A DNA stretch of 26,941 nt from Trebonia sp. (GCA_030043595.1 JASHXJ010000415.1:1-26941); one strand, 5' to 3'. Counted from the stretch's first letter, positions 8,744 to 16,671 are shown. Made by a program: numbers and translations. Notes: generated from the sequence alone by a model not told the origin.

Positions 8744-8822
8744 GCTTTCCCCCTATCTGCTTGAAATATAAGGGAAGATGCGGGTGCAGCGGTATAGCGT
8801 CGCGCTGATTGTCATCCTTCCC

Positions 8823-9635
8823 TCAGCTGTGACGCATCCGGTGCTCGGCTAGCCATGTCGTCGCGAAGTCGACGGCCTCGCGGATCGGGATCAGCGTCGC
8901 GGCGGCCGCACCGACCTGGCCCTTCCCGATATGGCTGCACATGACTTCCAGATCGGCCCCTAGCTGGCCGAATTCGCCGTCGTCCAGAATTACATCCCTG
9001 TAATGCCGCCATTCGGCCCGCCCGTTTCGCTTGACGACACATCCGTAGCGACGGCGCGGGGGGTGCGCAGTGTACCTGTATTCGGCCAGATGGAACGCGC
9101 TGCATGCGTCATATCCGACACCGAGCAGGCAGATCTTCGCGTCGGCCTCGTACAGCGCCGCCAGCGGCGAGTCCTCTCCGAGGTGGCAGCCGGGCTTGTG
9201 GCGGCCCATGAACAACGAGGCCCTGCCGCCAACCGCCGCGAAGGAGGACTGCGGGTGAGCGCTGCGGACGGCTCCGGGACTGGTGCGAACGTGCTCGGCG
9301 ATCACTCCCATTCCTGTTCCCGGAGTGGTCAGCGGGTCGAAGGCGGGCATACGGCGGCGGTAATGCCACTGCTCGCGGCGGGTCATTCCCTGCACGCGCC
9401 GAAGATGCTCGCGTGAGGTGTCCGAGTTGTCCATGGTCATCGCGGGGACCACGAGCGTGCCCCGGGGTCCGAGCGCCTCGCGGAACGCGGCTACCACGGC
9501 GGCCGGCCCGCCGTCAACCGTGCCCAGGCTGCGCATGGACGCGTGCAGCAGGACCGACTGGCCGTGGTCCACGCCCAGCTCGCGCAGGTCCCTGGCCAGC
9601 GAGCTGGTGGTGGCGACAGCGCTAACCGCGCCCAC
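8823..9635 (-). CDS. AAC(3)-family N-acetyltransferase of the Fxs locus
   Basis: About 270 residues with the pattern of the aminoglycoside 3-N-acetyltransferase fold: L-G-V-x-H-G-Q-S-V-L-L-H-A-S-M-R-S-L-G near the start, then LGPRGTLVVPAMT, PGTGMGVIAEHVR, and the conserved block R-S-A-H-P-Q-S-S-F-A-A-V-G. Family members use acetyl-CoA. I place the start at the GTG at 9633-9635, six bases after AGGAGG. A TTG two codons earlier directly abuts that sequence. The gene overlaps the end of fxsB by 14 bases, so translation is probably coupled. Its place inside a RiPP operon suggests that it modifies the peptide or a partner rather than an antibiotic, but this is inference. Confidence 0.9.
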   Translation of the reverse strand: MGAVSAVATTSSLARDLRELGVDHGQSVLLHASMRSLGTVDGGPAAVVAAFREALGPRGTLVVPAMTMDNSDTSREHLRRVQGMTRREQWHYRRRMPAFDPLTTPGTGMGVIAEHVRTSPGAVRSAHPQSSFAAVGGRASLFMGRHKPGCHLGEDSPLAALYEADAKICLLGVGYDACSAFHLAEYRYTAHPPRRRYGCVVKRNGRAEWRHYRDVILDDGEFGQLGADLEVMCSHIGKGQVGAAAATLIPIREAVDFATTWLAEHRMRHS

Positions 9636-11955
9636 TGGCAACCTCCTGGCCGTGGGCCTTCAGCCATGCCCGGCGATGCCGCCGCGCGGCCCCGGCCGCG
9701 ATATCGAGCGCCGCGTCCGGGACCGGCACATCCAGCCAGCCGCGCACCGTGCGCCGCATGCCGTCCGCGAAGCGCTGCCCGAGCGGCGTCAGCGAACCCG
9801 AGCCGAGCATGGTCTCGATCACGTCGAGCACCTCGTCCCGCCACTGCACGAATGCCGCGGCAGCGGCGATCGATTCTTCGGTGTCCGTGCGCGCCGAGCA
9901 CCGGACCCGCCAGTAGTCAGCGACCGCGACGTGCGCGTACGCCCCCTGGAGCAGTCCTTCGAGCGGCCGCGGGTCGTCGCGCCAGGGCGCGTAGTACAGG
10001 CCGGTATCGGCCGGATCAGACAGGTCGAGCAGATCGAGGACAGCGCCGAGCTTGACGTGCTGGTACTCGTGGAGCATCAGCAGGGCGAGCACCGCCGCGT
10101 CATCCGGCAGCGCGATCGCCACAGCGCCAAAGGCGTGCCTCGCGGCGGCGCTGACGTGACGACCTCGCTCGGCCGGCGCCAGCGGCACGATAGCGGTCAG
10201 CCCGGCTGACAGCGCTGGTGCGTAAGCGGGGTAGTCGCGCTCGATAAGGCTCCAGGCGGCACCGAACGCGCGCTGCCACGCCTGCAGCTGGCTGTCGTCC
10301 AGGCGCGAGGCGGTCGGCCATCCGTAGCAGTCGCGGTGCGGGTCAAGGTCATCGAGGACGACGGCTTTCGTCCCTGCGGTCAGCGTCCGGACCGGCAGCA
10401 GGGTACCGCGGGCGGCTAGCTCGTAGCCGCCGCCGTGGATGTCGATCCGTACACAGTCCGCCGTCTTGTCGACCAGCCAGCTGCCCAGCGCGGGCAGGTG
10501 CACGAGACCCGCGCGGACCGGCAGCCACAGCGCCGCGTCCACTCCCGCGCGTATGGCCGCCGAGGCGGCCACCGCCGCCAGATAGCCTGCTTCCGCGCCG
10601 CCGCGCAGGCATTGTGCCGCCCACACGCGAAGGAAGGGATAGCGAAGCACCTCGTCGAGGGACCGCCGGCTGGCGTCGTCTACCTGGCCTATCACCGACC
10701 AGGCCTGCGCGGTGGCGGCATTGCGCGGGATAGCCGCGAGCAGCGCGCGGCGCAGCGTCTGCTGGGCTTCCTCAAGGCTCGCGACGGCAGCGCGGTCGCC
10801 GTACCCGCTCGCCAGCAGGTCCAGCGTCCCGCCGGAGATAGTGTGCATCGGATAGCCGGTCCTTGATCGGATGTGCTCGATCAGCTTCCGCAGGTCAGCG
10901 CAGTAGACACTGCGATTGCCGAACCCTGATCCCGTGCGGTAGCGGTGGGCGTACAGCCCGCCGCCGCACGTTGACACTACCGGGCATTCCTGGCATTCGG
11001 CGGACAGACCATGGATTCCGCGCTGGCGCGCGACGATTCCCGGGTGCCCCGCCACCGCGTCCAGGGCGGCGCCGAACACGTCAAAGCCCGTGGCCGGGGC
11101 GCCATCGTACGCGGTCTTCAGGGAATCTGCCTGCTCAATGGCACCGTCGCTCTCGATCACCAGCAAATCGGCTGGCTCAAGGCCAAGCGATTCGGTGAGG
11201 CTCGCGGCGCCGTGCGCGGTCCTGATGACCGAGTCGAACATCCGGACAGGAACCGGCATGCCATCGGCCTGCCACCGGTCAAAGATCGCGATCAGCCAGT
11301 CCGCGTAGGCGGTCTCGCCGTGGCGGTAAGGCGGATTGTCCCAGGTAGCGTGCGGCAGCAGGAAATCTATCGCCGGCGGACGGTGCCTGATCAGTTCCTC
11401 GTAGACCACGACAGGGTCGTTGCGCACATCGATAGTGCAGAGCAGCCCCGCGTACAGGTCGGGGATTTCACGCCGCACCATGTCAATGGCGGCGACGGCC
11501 TTGTCGTAGCTGCCCCTGCCGTCCGCATAGTGCCGGTGCCTGTCATTGCTGGCACGATCCCCGTCCAGGGAAATGCCGACCTTGATGTCAAATTCACGGA
11601 AGAGCTGGCAGAAACGCGGGTCCAGCACCATTCCGTTCGTGTGGACGCGCAAATCAACGGCACAGCGCTCACCCAAGCCGGCGCGGACCGCGCGCGCCAC
11701 GGCGGCCAGCCCCTCGTGCCCGGCGAGCAGCGGCTCCCCGCCATGCAGCACGACGCTGACCGCGCTCACATCGTGGGCCCGCGCGTGCTCGGCGATACGC
11801 CGCGCTGCCTGCCTGGCCGTTGCGGCGGACATGGCACGAGGACGCGCGCGCCAGCTCTGGTCGGCGTGCTCGTACATGTAGCAGTGATCGCATGCCAGGT
11901 CGCACCGGCTATGGACCTTCAGCACGAACTGGCGGAACGGCACAAAGGTGCCCAC
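9622..11955 (-). CDS. fxsB: FxsB: radical SAM/SPASM cyclophane-forming maturase with C-terminal HEXXH domain
   Basis: A 777-residue protein. The radical SAM [4Fe-4S] motif is C18-x3-C22-x2-C25 followed by YMYEH, and HGGEPLL and ISLDG follow as in SPASM-type peptide maturases. A SPASM-like cluster region has C321, C324, C330 and C352. Residues from about 400 onward form a second domain with LMLHEYQHVKLG, in which H629-E630-x2-H633 is an HEXXH zinc-type motif. This fusion is typical of FxsB proteins. The family crosslinks the aromatic ring of Phe to the beta-carbon of the residue two positions later (FxS) in FxsA, giving a strained cyclophane. The start is a GTG at 11953-11955, five bases after the fxsA stop with no strong binding site, suggesting coupled translation. 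Confidence 0.95.
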   Translation of the reverse strand: MGTFVPFRQFVLKVHSRCDLACDHCYMYEHADQSWRARPRAMSAATARQAARRIAEHARAHDVSAVSVVLHGGEPLLAGHEGLAAVARAVRAGLGERCAVDLRVHTNGMVLDPRFCQLFREFDIKVGISLDGDRASNDRHRHYADGRGSYDKAVAAIDMVRREIPDLYAGLLCTIDVRNDPVVVYEELIRHRPPAIDFLLPHATWDNPPYRHGETAYADWLIAIFDRWQADGMPVPVRMFDSVIRTAHGAASLTESLGLEPADLLVIESDGAIEQADSLKTAYDGAPATGFDVFGAALDAVAGHPGIVARQRGIHGLSAECQECPVVSTCGGGLYAHRYRTGSGFGNRSVYCADLRKLIEHIRSRTGYPMHTISGGTLDLLASGYGDRAAVASLEEAQQTLRRALLAAIPRNAATAQAWSVIGQVDDASRRSLDEVLRYPFLRVWAAQCLRGGAEAGYLAAVAASAAIRAGVDAALWLPVRAGLVHLPALGSWLVDKTADCVRIDIHGGGYELAARGTLLPVRTLTAGTKAVVLDDLDPHRDCYGWPTASRLDDSQLQAWQRAFGAAWSLIERDYPAYAPALSAGLTAIVPLAPAERGRHVSAAARHAFGAVAIALPDDAAVLALLMLHEYQHVKLGAVLDLLDLSDPADTGLYYAPWRDDPRPLEGLLQGAYAHVAVADYWRVRCSARTDTEESIAAAAAFVQWRDEVLDVIETMLGSGSLTPLGQRFADGMRRTVRGWLDVPVPDAALDIAAGAARRHRRAWLKAHGQEVASGRG

Positions 11956-11960
11956 TGGGG

Positions 11961-12155
11961 TCAGATAGCAGAGCTGAAGGAAGATACCGCAGGCTTGGAC
12001 GGCACGGTCGCTGACTCGACCAGGCGGCCGACGATTGCATCTACTTCGTCGGCATATGTTGCCCGAACTCTGGATATCGGAACGTCCCGCAAGTCCCGGA
12101 TCTGGGAAAGCAGGAGTGGTCCTTCGTGCACGCTATCTGCCATTATGCTCACCAT
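11961..12155 (-). CDS. fxsA: FxsA: FxSxx-COOH precursor peptide
   Basis: A 64-residue open frame ending S-S-F60-S-S62-A-I64 then TGA. This is exactly the F-x-S-x-x-COOH C-terminus that defines FxsA precursors. The N-terminal part, with LLLSQIRDLRDVPISRVRA, is an acidic, leucine-rich leader; the DVP-x-x-R-x-R stretch is probably the maturase recognition segment. The last residues before the core are small and polar. It lies five bases upstream of fxsB. Two ATGs are possible: 12153-12155 (64 aa, no visible binding site) or 12141-12143 (60 aa, preceded by GGTGAG four bases away). I favour the second as the real start but list the longer frame. The expected modification joins F60 to S62. The bioactivity of the product is unknown. 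Confidence 0.92.
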   Translation of the reverse strand: MVSIMADSVHEGPLLLSQIRDLRDVPISRVRATYADEVDAIVGRLVESATVPSKPAVSSFSSAI

Positions 12156-12163
12156 TATCGAGT

Positions 12164-12181
12164 GATATCGATATCCTTATA
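12164..12181 (-). promoter_or_regulatory. candidate fxs promoter and palindromic operator
   Basis: Just upstream of fxsA, on the minus strand, the sequence reads TATAAG followed by the perfect 12-base palindrome GATATCGATATC (12164-12175). TATAAG (12176-12181) would make a reasonable -10 element, leaving a short leader to the first ATG. No convincing -35 is visible. The palindrome overlaps the expected transcription start, where a repressor would act. This AT-rich island stands out in GC-rich DNA. No regulator gene is adjacent, so an operator role is only suggested. Confidence 0.4.
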
Positions 12182-12275
12182 CTGAGCGGGAAAGCGCCGA
12201 TCCGGCCGAAAAGCCAAATAGGCTGGCTCATGTTAGCACAGGTGACCCAGGGCGTTAGGGCGGCGACGCCCCGCG

Positions 12276-13646
12276 TCAGCTGAGGGCACCGGCGAACGCG
12301 TCGGGGTCGTCGAAGGGGCCGACCACGGCCAGTGCCTTGGGCCGGGTGAGGATCTCCCCGGCGATCGCGCGCACGTCCTCGTGCGTGACCGCGTCGATCG
12401 CGGCGAGCACCTCGTCGACCGGTTCCAGCCTGGGGTAGACCAGCTCGGACTTGCCGAGCCGGGTCATCCGCGAGGACGGGTCCTCCAGGCCGAGCACGAT
12501 CCCGCCGCGGACCTGGCCCTTGCCGCGCGCGAGCTCGGCGTCGGACAGGCCGTCCGCGACAACCTTGGCCACCTCGTCGGCGCCGATCGACAGCACCTCG
12601 TCGGCCTTGGACGGCAGGCAGCCGGCGTAGATCCCCCACAGCCCGGTGTCGGCATGCTGTGCCGAGAAGCTGTAGACCGAGTACGCCAGGCCGCGCTTTT
12701 CCCGCACCTCCTGGAAGAGCCGGGACGACATGCCGCCGCCGAGCGCGGCGTTCAGCACCCCGAGCGCGAACCTGCGGTCGTCGGTCCGGGACAGCCCCTC
12801 GCAGCCGAGCACGAGGTTGGCCTGCTCGATGGACCGGGACACGAGCTTCACTCCGGTGCCGGCCGCCGGGCCGTACCCGCCGGCCAGCCCGGCGGAGCCG
12901 CGCAGCCGCGGCGCGGCCGGGACCGCCTCCGGCGCGCCGGAAAGCACCGGCCCGAACGCCGCCGCGATGCCCGCCACGACCGTGTCGTGGTCCAGGTTGC
13001 CGGCCGCCGCGACCACCAGGTGCGGCGGCGTGTACCTGGCCAGGTAGTGCTCGTGGATCTGCCCCCTGGTGATCGCGTTGATCGAGTCCACGGTCCCGAG
13101 GATCGGCCGGCCGAGCGGCGTGTCGCCGAACAGGTGCGCGGTGAACGCCTCGTGCACCGAGTCCGACGGGTCGTCCTCGTTCATCGCGATCTCTTCCAGG
13201 ACCACGTTCCGCTCGGCGTCCACGTCCCGCGGCTCGATCAGCGACGCGGTCACCATGTCGGACAGGACGTCGATCGCCAGCGGCAGGTCGGCGTCGAGCA
13301 CACGCGCGTAGTAGCACGTGTACTCCTTGGCGGTGAACGCGTTCATCTCGCCGCCCACCGCGTCCATCGCCGACGAGATCTCCAGCGCGGTGCGCTTGCG
13401 GGTGCCCTTGAACAGCAGGTGCTCAAGATAGTGCGTGGCGCCCGCGTGGGAGGTGTCCTCGTCCCGGGACCCGACGCCGACCCAGATGCCCAGCGCCACC
13501 GAACGCACGGCGGGCAGGAACTCGGTCACGACGCGCAGGCCGCCCGGAAGAACCGACTTGCGGACCTGGGGGGTGTCCCCCTCCGGAGCCCCCCCAGCCG
13601 CAGTACTGCCGGCTGGAGGGGAACTAACGGCTCGTTCGGTACCCAT
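12276..13646 (-). CDS. M16-family zinc metallopeptidase
   Basis: A 456-residue protein of the processing-peptidase family. The inverted zinc motif H72-Y-L-E-H76 lies in AGATHYLEHLLFKGT, and the downstream glutamate-rich helix ERNVVLEEIAMNEDDP gives the third zinc ligand. The C-terminal half has the usual inactive M16 repeat: IEQANLVLGCEGLSRTD, LNAALGGGMSSRLFQEVREKRGLAYSVYSF. Its ATG directly follows the pnp stop (TAAATG), with no binding site of its own visible, so it is probably translated by coupling to pnp. The pnp - M16 - dapB order is conserved in actinomycetes. The biological substrate is not established for the bacterial family. Confidence 0.95.
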   Translation of the reverse strand: MGTERAVSSPPAGSTAAGGAPEGDTPQVRKSVLPGGLRVVTEFLPAVRSVALGIWVGVGSRDEDTSHAGATHYLEHLLFKGTRKRTALEISSAMDAVGGEMNAFTAKEYTCYYARVLDADLPLAIDVLSDMVTASLIEPRDVDAERNVVLEEIAMNEDDPSDSVHEAFTAHLFGDTPLGRPILGTVDSINAITRGQIHEHYLARYTPPHLVVAAAGNLDHDTVVAGIAAAFGPVLSGAPEAVPAAPRLRGSAGLAGGYGPAAGTGVKLVSRSIEQANLVLGCEGLSRTDDRRFALGVLNAALGGGMSSRLFQEVREKRGLAYSVYSFSAQHADTGLWGIYAGCLPSKADEVLSIGADEVAKVVADGLSDAELARGKGQVRGGIVLGLEDPSSRMTRLGKSELVYPRLEPVDEVLAAIDAVTHEDVRAIAGEILTRPKALAVVGPFDDPDAFAGALS

Positions 13647-16040
13647 TTACTGCTGGTGCCCACGAGGGCGGTGCCGGGTGCGGCGGGAACCGTCACCGTC
13701 CCCGCGGTCCCCGCGGTCATAACGGTCACCGCGATCGCCCCGGTCCCGGTCGCCGCGGTCGCGGGGCGGACGGTCCGCGCGATCGCCGCGGTCGCCGTGC
13801 GAGTCGCCGCCCGACAGGTCCTCGCCGGCCGCCTCGCGCTCCAGCACCTCGACCGGGACCAGCGACAGCTTGCCGCGGTCGTCGATCTCGCGGATCTCCA
13901 CCTGGATCTTGTCGCCCACGTGGATCACGTCGTCGATGTTCTCGATCCGCTTGCCGCCGTGCAGCTTGCGGATCTGCGTGACGTGCAGCAGCCCGTCCTT
14001 GCCGGGCAGCAGGGACAGGAACGCGCCGAACGCCGTCGTCTTCACGACCGTGCCAAGGAACCGCTCGCCGACCTCGGGGACGTGCGGGTTGGCGATGGCG
14101 TTGATCGCGGACCGGGCGGCCTCGGCGGACGGGCCGTCGGTCGCGCCGACGTAGATCGTGCCGTCGTCCTCGATCGTGATCTCGGCGCCCGTGTCGTCCT
14201 GTATCGAGTTGATCATCTTGCCCTTCGGGCCGATGACCTCGCCGATCTTGTCCACCGGGACCTTCAGGGTGATGATCCGCGGGGCGTACGGCGACATCTC
14301 CGCGGGCTCGGTGATGGCCTCGCGCATCACGCCCAGGATCGTCATCCGCGCGGCGCGCGCCTGCTTGAGGGCCGCGCCGAGCACCGAGGCGGGGATGCCG
14401 TCCAGCTTGGTGTCCAGCTGCAGCGCCGTGATCACCTGCTCGGTGCCGGCCACCTTGAAGTCCATGTCACCGAACGCGTCCTCCGCGCCGAGGATGTCGG
14501 TGAGCGTGACGTACTGGCCGCCCTCGTTGATCAGGCCCATGGCGATGCCGGAGACCATGTCCTTCAGCGGCACGCCCGCGGCGAGCAGCGACATGGTCGA
14601 CGCGCAGACGCTCCCCATCGAGGTGGAGCCGTTGGAGCCGATCGCCTCGGAGACCTGCCTGATCGCGTACGGGAACTCCTCGCGGGCCGGCAGCACCGGG
14701 ATGATCGCGCGCTCGGCGAGCGCGCCGTGGCCGATCTCGCGGCGCTTCGGCGAGCCGACGCGGCCGGTCTCGCCGGTCGAGTACGGCGGCATGTTGTAGT
14801 TGTGCATATAGCGCTTGGTGCGCTCGGGGTTGAGCGTGTCGATCATCTGCTCCATGCGGAGCATGTTCAGCGTGGTCACGCCCAGGATCTGCGTCTCGCC
14901 GCGCTCGAACAGCGCGCTGCCGTGCACGCGGGGCAGCACGCCGACCTCTGCGGCCAGCGGCCTGATGTCGGTCAGGCCCCGGCCGTCGATGCGCAGGCCG
15001 TCCCGGATGATCCGCTCCCGCACGAGCTTCTTGGTCAGGCTGCGGAAGGCGGCGCTGATCTCCTTCTCGCGGCCCCCTTCGCCGAAGTGCTCGGCGAGCC
15101 GCTCGATCGCCAGGGCCCTGACGCGGTCCTGCTCGGCCTCGCGGTCGTGCTTGCCCGCGATCGTCAGCGCCTTGGCGAGCTCGTCGGAGACCGCGTTGCT
15201 GACCGCCTCGTACACGTCCTCGGTGTAGTCGGCGAAAACCGGGAAGTCGGCGGTGACCGCCGGGCTGATGCCCGCCTCGGCCGCCTCGGCGGCGAGGATC
15301 TTCTGCGCCTCGCACAGCGCCGCGATGAACGGCTTGGCGGCCTCGAGCCCCTCGGCGACAGTCTCCTCGTCGGGCGCGACCGCGCCGGACGTCTCCACGT
15401 CCGCGAGCAGCTTAAGCGTCTCCGGCGTGGACTCCGCCTCGACCATCATGATCGCGACATCGCCGTCATCGAGCACCCGGCCGGCGACCACCATGTCGAA
15501 CGTCGCCTGCCCAAGCTGCTCGTACGTCGGGAACGCGACCCACTGGTCCTTGATCAGCGCGACCCGCACCCCGCCGATCGGGCCGGAGAACGGCAGGCCC
15601 GCCAGCTGGGTGGACATGCTCGCGGCGTTGATCGCCACGACGTCGTACATGTCCTGCGGGTCAAGCGCCAGAATCGTCTCGACGATCTGGATCTCGTTAC
15701 GCAGGCCCTTGACGAAGCTCGGGCGCAGCGGCCGGTCGATGAGCCGGCAGGTGAGGATCGCGTCCTCTGACGGGCGGCCCTCACGCCGGAAGAACGAGCC
15801 GGGAATCCGGCCCGCCGCGTACATCCGCTCCTCCACGTCGACGGTCAGCGGGAAGAAGTCCAGGCCTTCCTTCGGCTGCTTGCTCGCGACGGTGGCGGAC
15901 AGGACGACGGTCTCGTCGTCGAGGATGGCCAGTGCCGAACCCGACGCCTGACGGGCCAGCCTGCCCGTCTCGAACCTGATTTTGCGTACGCCAAACTCGC
16001 CGTTGTCAATGACGGCTTCGGCACTTTTCACACCCTTCAC
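13647..16040 (-). CDS. pnp: polyribonucleotide nucleotidyltransferase (PNPase / GPSI)
   Basis: A 797-residue phosphorolytic 3'-5' exoribonuclease of RNA turnover. The first RNase PH domain begins IRFETGRLARQASGSA and contains PGSFFRREGRPSEDAILTCRLIDRPLRP. The second contains LRIDGRGLTDIRPLAAEVGVLPRVHGSALFERGETQ and TSMGSVCASTMSLLAAGVP. A KH domain follows with V-I-G-P-K-G-K, then an S1 domain (GTVVKTTAFGAFLSLLPGKDGLLHVTQI). The C-terminal tail of about 45 residues is a repetitive R-G-D/D-R-G-rich stretch. The start is a GTG at 16038-16040 with AAGGAGG eight bases upstream. It lies downstream of rpsO, an almost universal arrangement. Confidence 0.98.
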   Translation of the reverse strand: MKGVKSAEAVIDNGEFGVRKIRFETGRLARQASGSALAILDDETVVLSATVASKQPKEGLDFFPLTVDVEERMYAAGRIPGSFFRREGRPSEDAILTCRLIDRPLRPSFVKGLRNEIQIVETILALDPQDMYDVVAINAASMSTQLAGLPFSGPIGGVRVALIKDQWVAFPTYEQLGQATFDMVVAGRVLDDGDVAIMMVEAESTPETLKLLADVETSGAVAPDEETVAEGLEAAKPFIAALCEAQKILAAEAAEAGISPAVTADFPVFADYTEDVYEAVSNAVSDELAKALTIAGKHDREAEQDRVRALAIERLAEHFGEGGREKEISAAFRSLTKKLVRERIIRDGLRIDGRGLTDIRPLAAEVGVLPRVHGSALFERGETQILGVTTLNMLRMEQMIDTLNPERTKRYMHNYNMPPYSTGETGRVGSPKRREIGHGALAERAIIPVLPAREEFPYAIRQVSEAIGSNGSTSMGSVCASTMSLLAAGVPLKDMVSGIAMGLINEGGQYVTLTDILGAEDAFGDMDFKVAGTEQVITALQLDTKLDGIPASVLGAALKQARAARMTILGVMREAITEPAEMSPYAPRIITLKVPVDKIGEVIGPKGKMINSIQDDTGAEITIEDDGTIYVGATDGPSAEAARSAINAIANPHVPEVGERFLGTVVKTTAFGAFLSLLPGKDGLLHVTQIRKLHGGKRIENIDDVIHVGDKIQVEIREIDDRGKLSLVPVEVLEREAAGEDLSGGDSHGDRGDRADRPPRDRGDRDRGDRGDRYDRGDRGDGDGSRRTRHRPRGHQQ

Positions 16041-16401
16041 GGGTGAGACCTCCTTGCGGTATATCCCGCACCCACCCGCCGCCGTGCCATGGTCGGCTCT
16101 GGCGCGCCCGCTGTGTATTCGGAGTGTTACAGGCTAGTTTGCTCCAGCGGGGACGCCGGCCGGTCTTCGATCGAAGCCCTCGGGTCTTGGGTCGCTTTCG
16201 CGCTGCGTCGCGCTGGTGACGATGCCGCACAACGCGGCGGGGACCCGGGGACCACTACCGAGGACCGGCCCAGGCGCTCGGGCCGGGGGCTACGGGATGT
16301 GTGTTATTGCTTCTCTTCTGTTATCACGCGGGCCAGAGCCAACGTTACCGGCCCGGAGTCACCGGGTCCAGCACGCCCAGCCCCGGCGATGACGGGCCTC
16401 G
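16041..16401 (-). other. rpsO-pnp intergenic leader with hairpins
   Basis: This 361-base stretch contains no gene I can support. Read toward pnp, it holds a small C-C-C-G-G/C-C-G-G-G hairpin soon after rpsO (16352-16366), a perfect 7-bp hairpin with an 8-base loop (16265-16286), the 12-base palindrome CTTCGATCGAAG (16165-16176), and the strong pnp ribosome binding site. PNPase genes are commonly autoregulated through an RNase III-cleaved hairpin in their leader, so these structures are natural candidates for that control. A pnp promoter probably lies here, but I cannot place it. Confidence 0.5.
16265..16286 (-). promoter_or_regulatory. perfect hairpin in the pnp leader
   Basis: CCGGCCC at 16265-16271 pairs exactly with GGGCCGG at 16280-16286 around an eight-base loop. 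It lies about 225 bases upstream of the pnp start. No T-run follows in the direction of transcription, so it is more likely an RNA processing or stability element than an intrinsic terminator. Confidence 0.4.
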
Positions 16402-16671
16402 TTACCTGCGCAGGCCCAGACGCTCGATCAGCGTGCGGTAGCGGGTGATGTCCGTGTTGCGCAGGTAGGTCAGCAGCCGACGGCGGCGGCCCACCAGCAG
16501 CAGCAAGCCGCGACGGCTGTGGTGATCGTGCTGGTGCACCTTCAGGTGCTCGTTCAGGTCGTTGATCCTGCGGGTCATGAGCGCGATCTGGACTTCCGGC
16601 GAACCGGTGTCACCCTCACTGGTCGCGTACTCCGCAAAGATCTGCTTCTTGACTTCGGCGTCGAGCGGCAC
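16402..16671 (-). CDS. rpsO: 30S ribosomal protein S15
   Basis: From the GTG at 16669-16671 the product is 89 residues, exactly the usual S15 length, and begins V(M)PLDAEVKKQIFAEYATSEGDTGSPEVQIALMTRRI. NDLNEHLKVHQHDHHSRRGLLLLVGRRRRLLTYL follows, with the conserved H-x-x-D-H-H-S-R-R-G-L motif that contacts 16S rRNA. S15 is a primary binder of the central domain of 16S rRNA. AGGAGC lies three bases before the GTG; longer upstream starts have no S15 similarity. It sits between ribF and pnp, as in most actinomycetes. Confidence 0.98.
   Translation of the reverse strand: MPLDAEVKKQIFAEYATSEGDTGSPEVQIALMTRRINDLNEHLKVHQHDHHSRRGLLLLVGRRRRLLTYLRNTDITRYRTLIERLGLRR

Noticed and set aside
7448..8764. 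A 438-codon plus-strand open frame opposite fxsC
   Set aside because: It lies entirely on the reverse of a recognised gene, has no domain and is Arg/Gly-rich, as expected for a GC-skew artefact. The same applies to the frames at 574-1917, 5146-6279 and 20569-21783.
8823..9635. Calling the AAC(3)-family gene an aminoglycoside resistance gene
   Set aside because: The family match is clear, but its place inside the Fxs operon makes a role in that pathway more likely. Resistance is not supported by sequence alone.
13690..13800. Short-period DNA repeat that could be read as a CRISPR or tandem array
   Set aside because: The period is a few codons with no spacers, and in frame it encodes the D-R-G-D tail of PNPase.
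12381..15770. A very long plus-strand open frame of over 1100 codons opposite pnp and the M16 peptidase gene
   Set aside because: It mirrors the GC-biased codons of two certain genes on the other strand, and its translation is rich in R, H, D, V and L without any domain. It is an antisense shadow.
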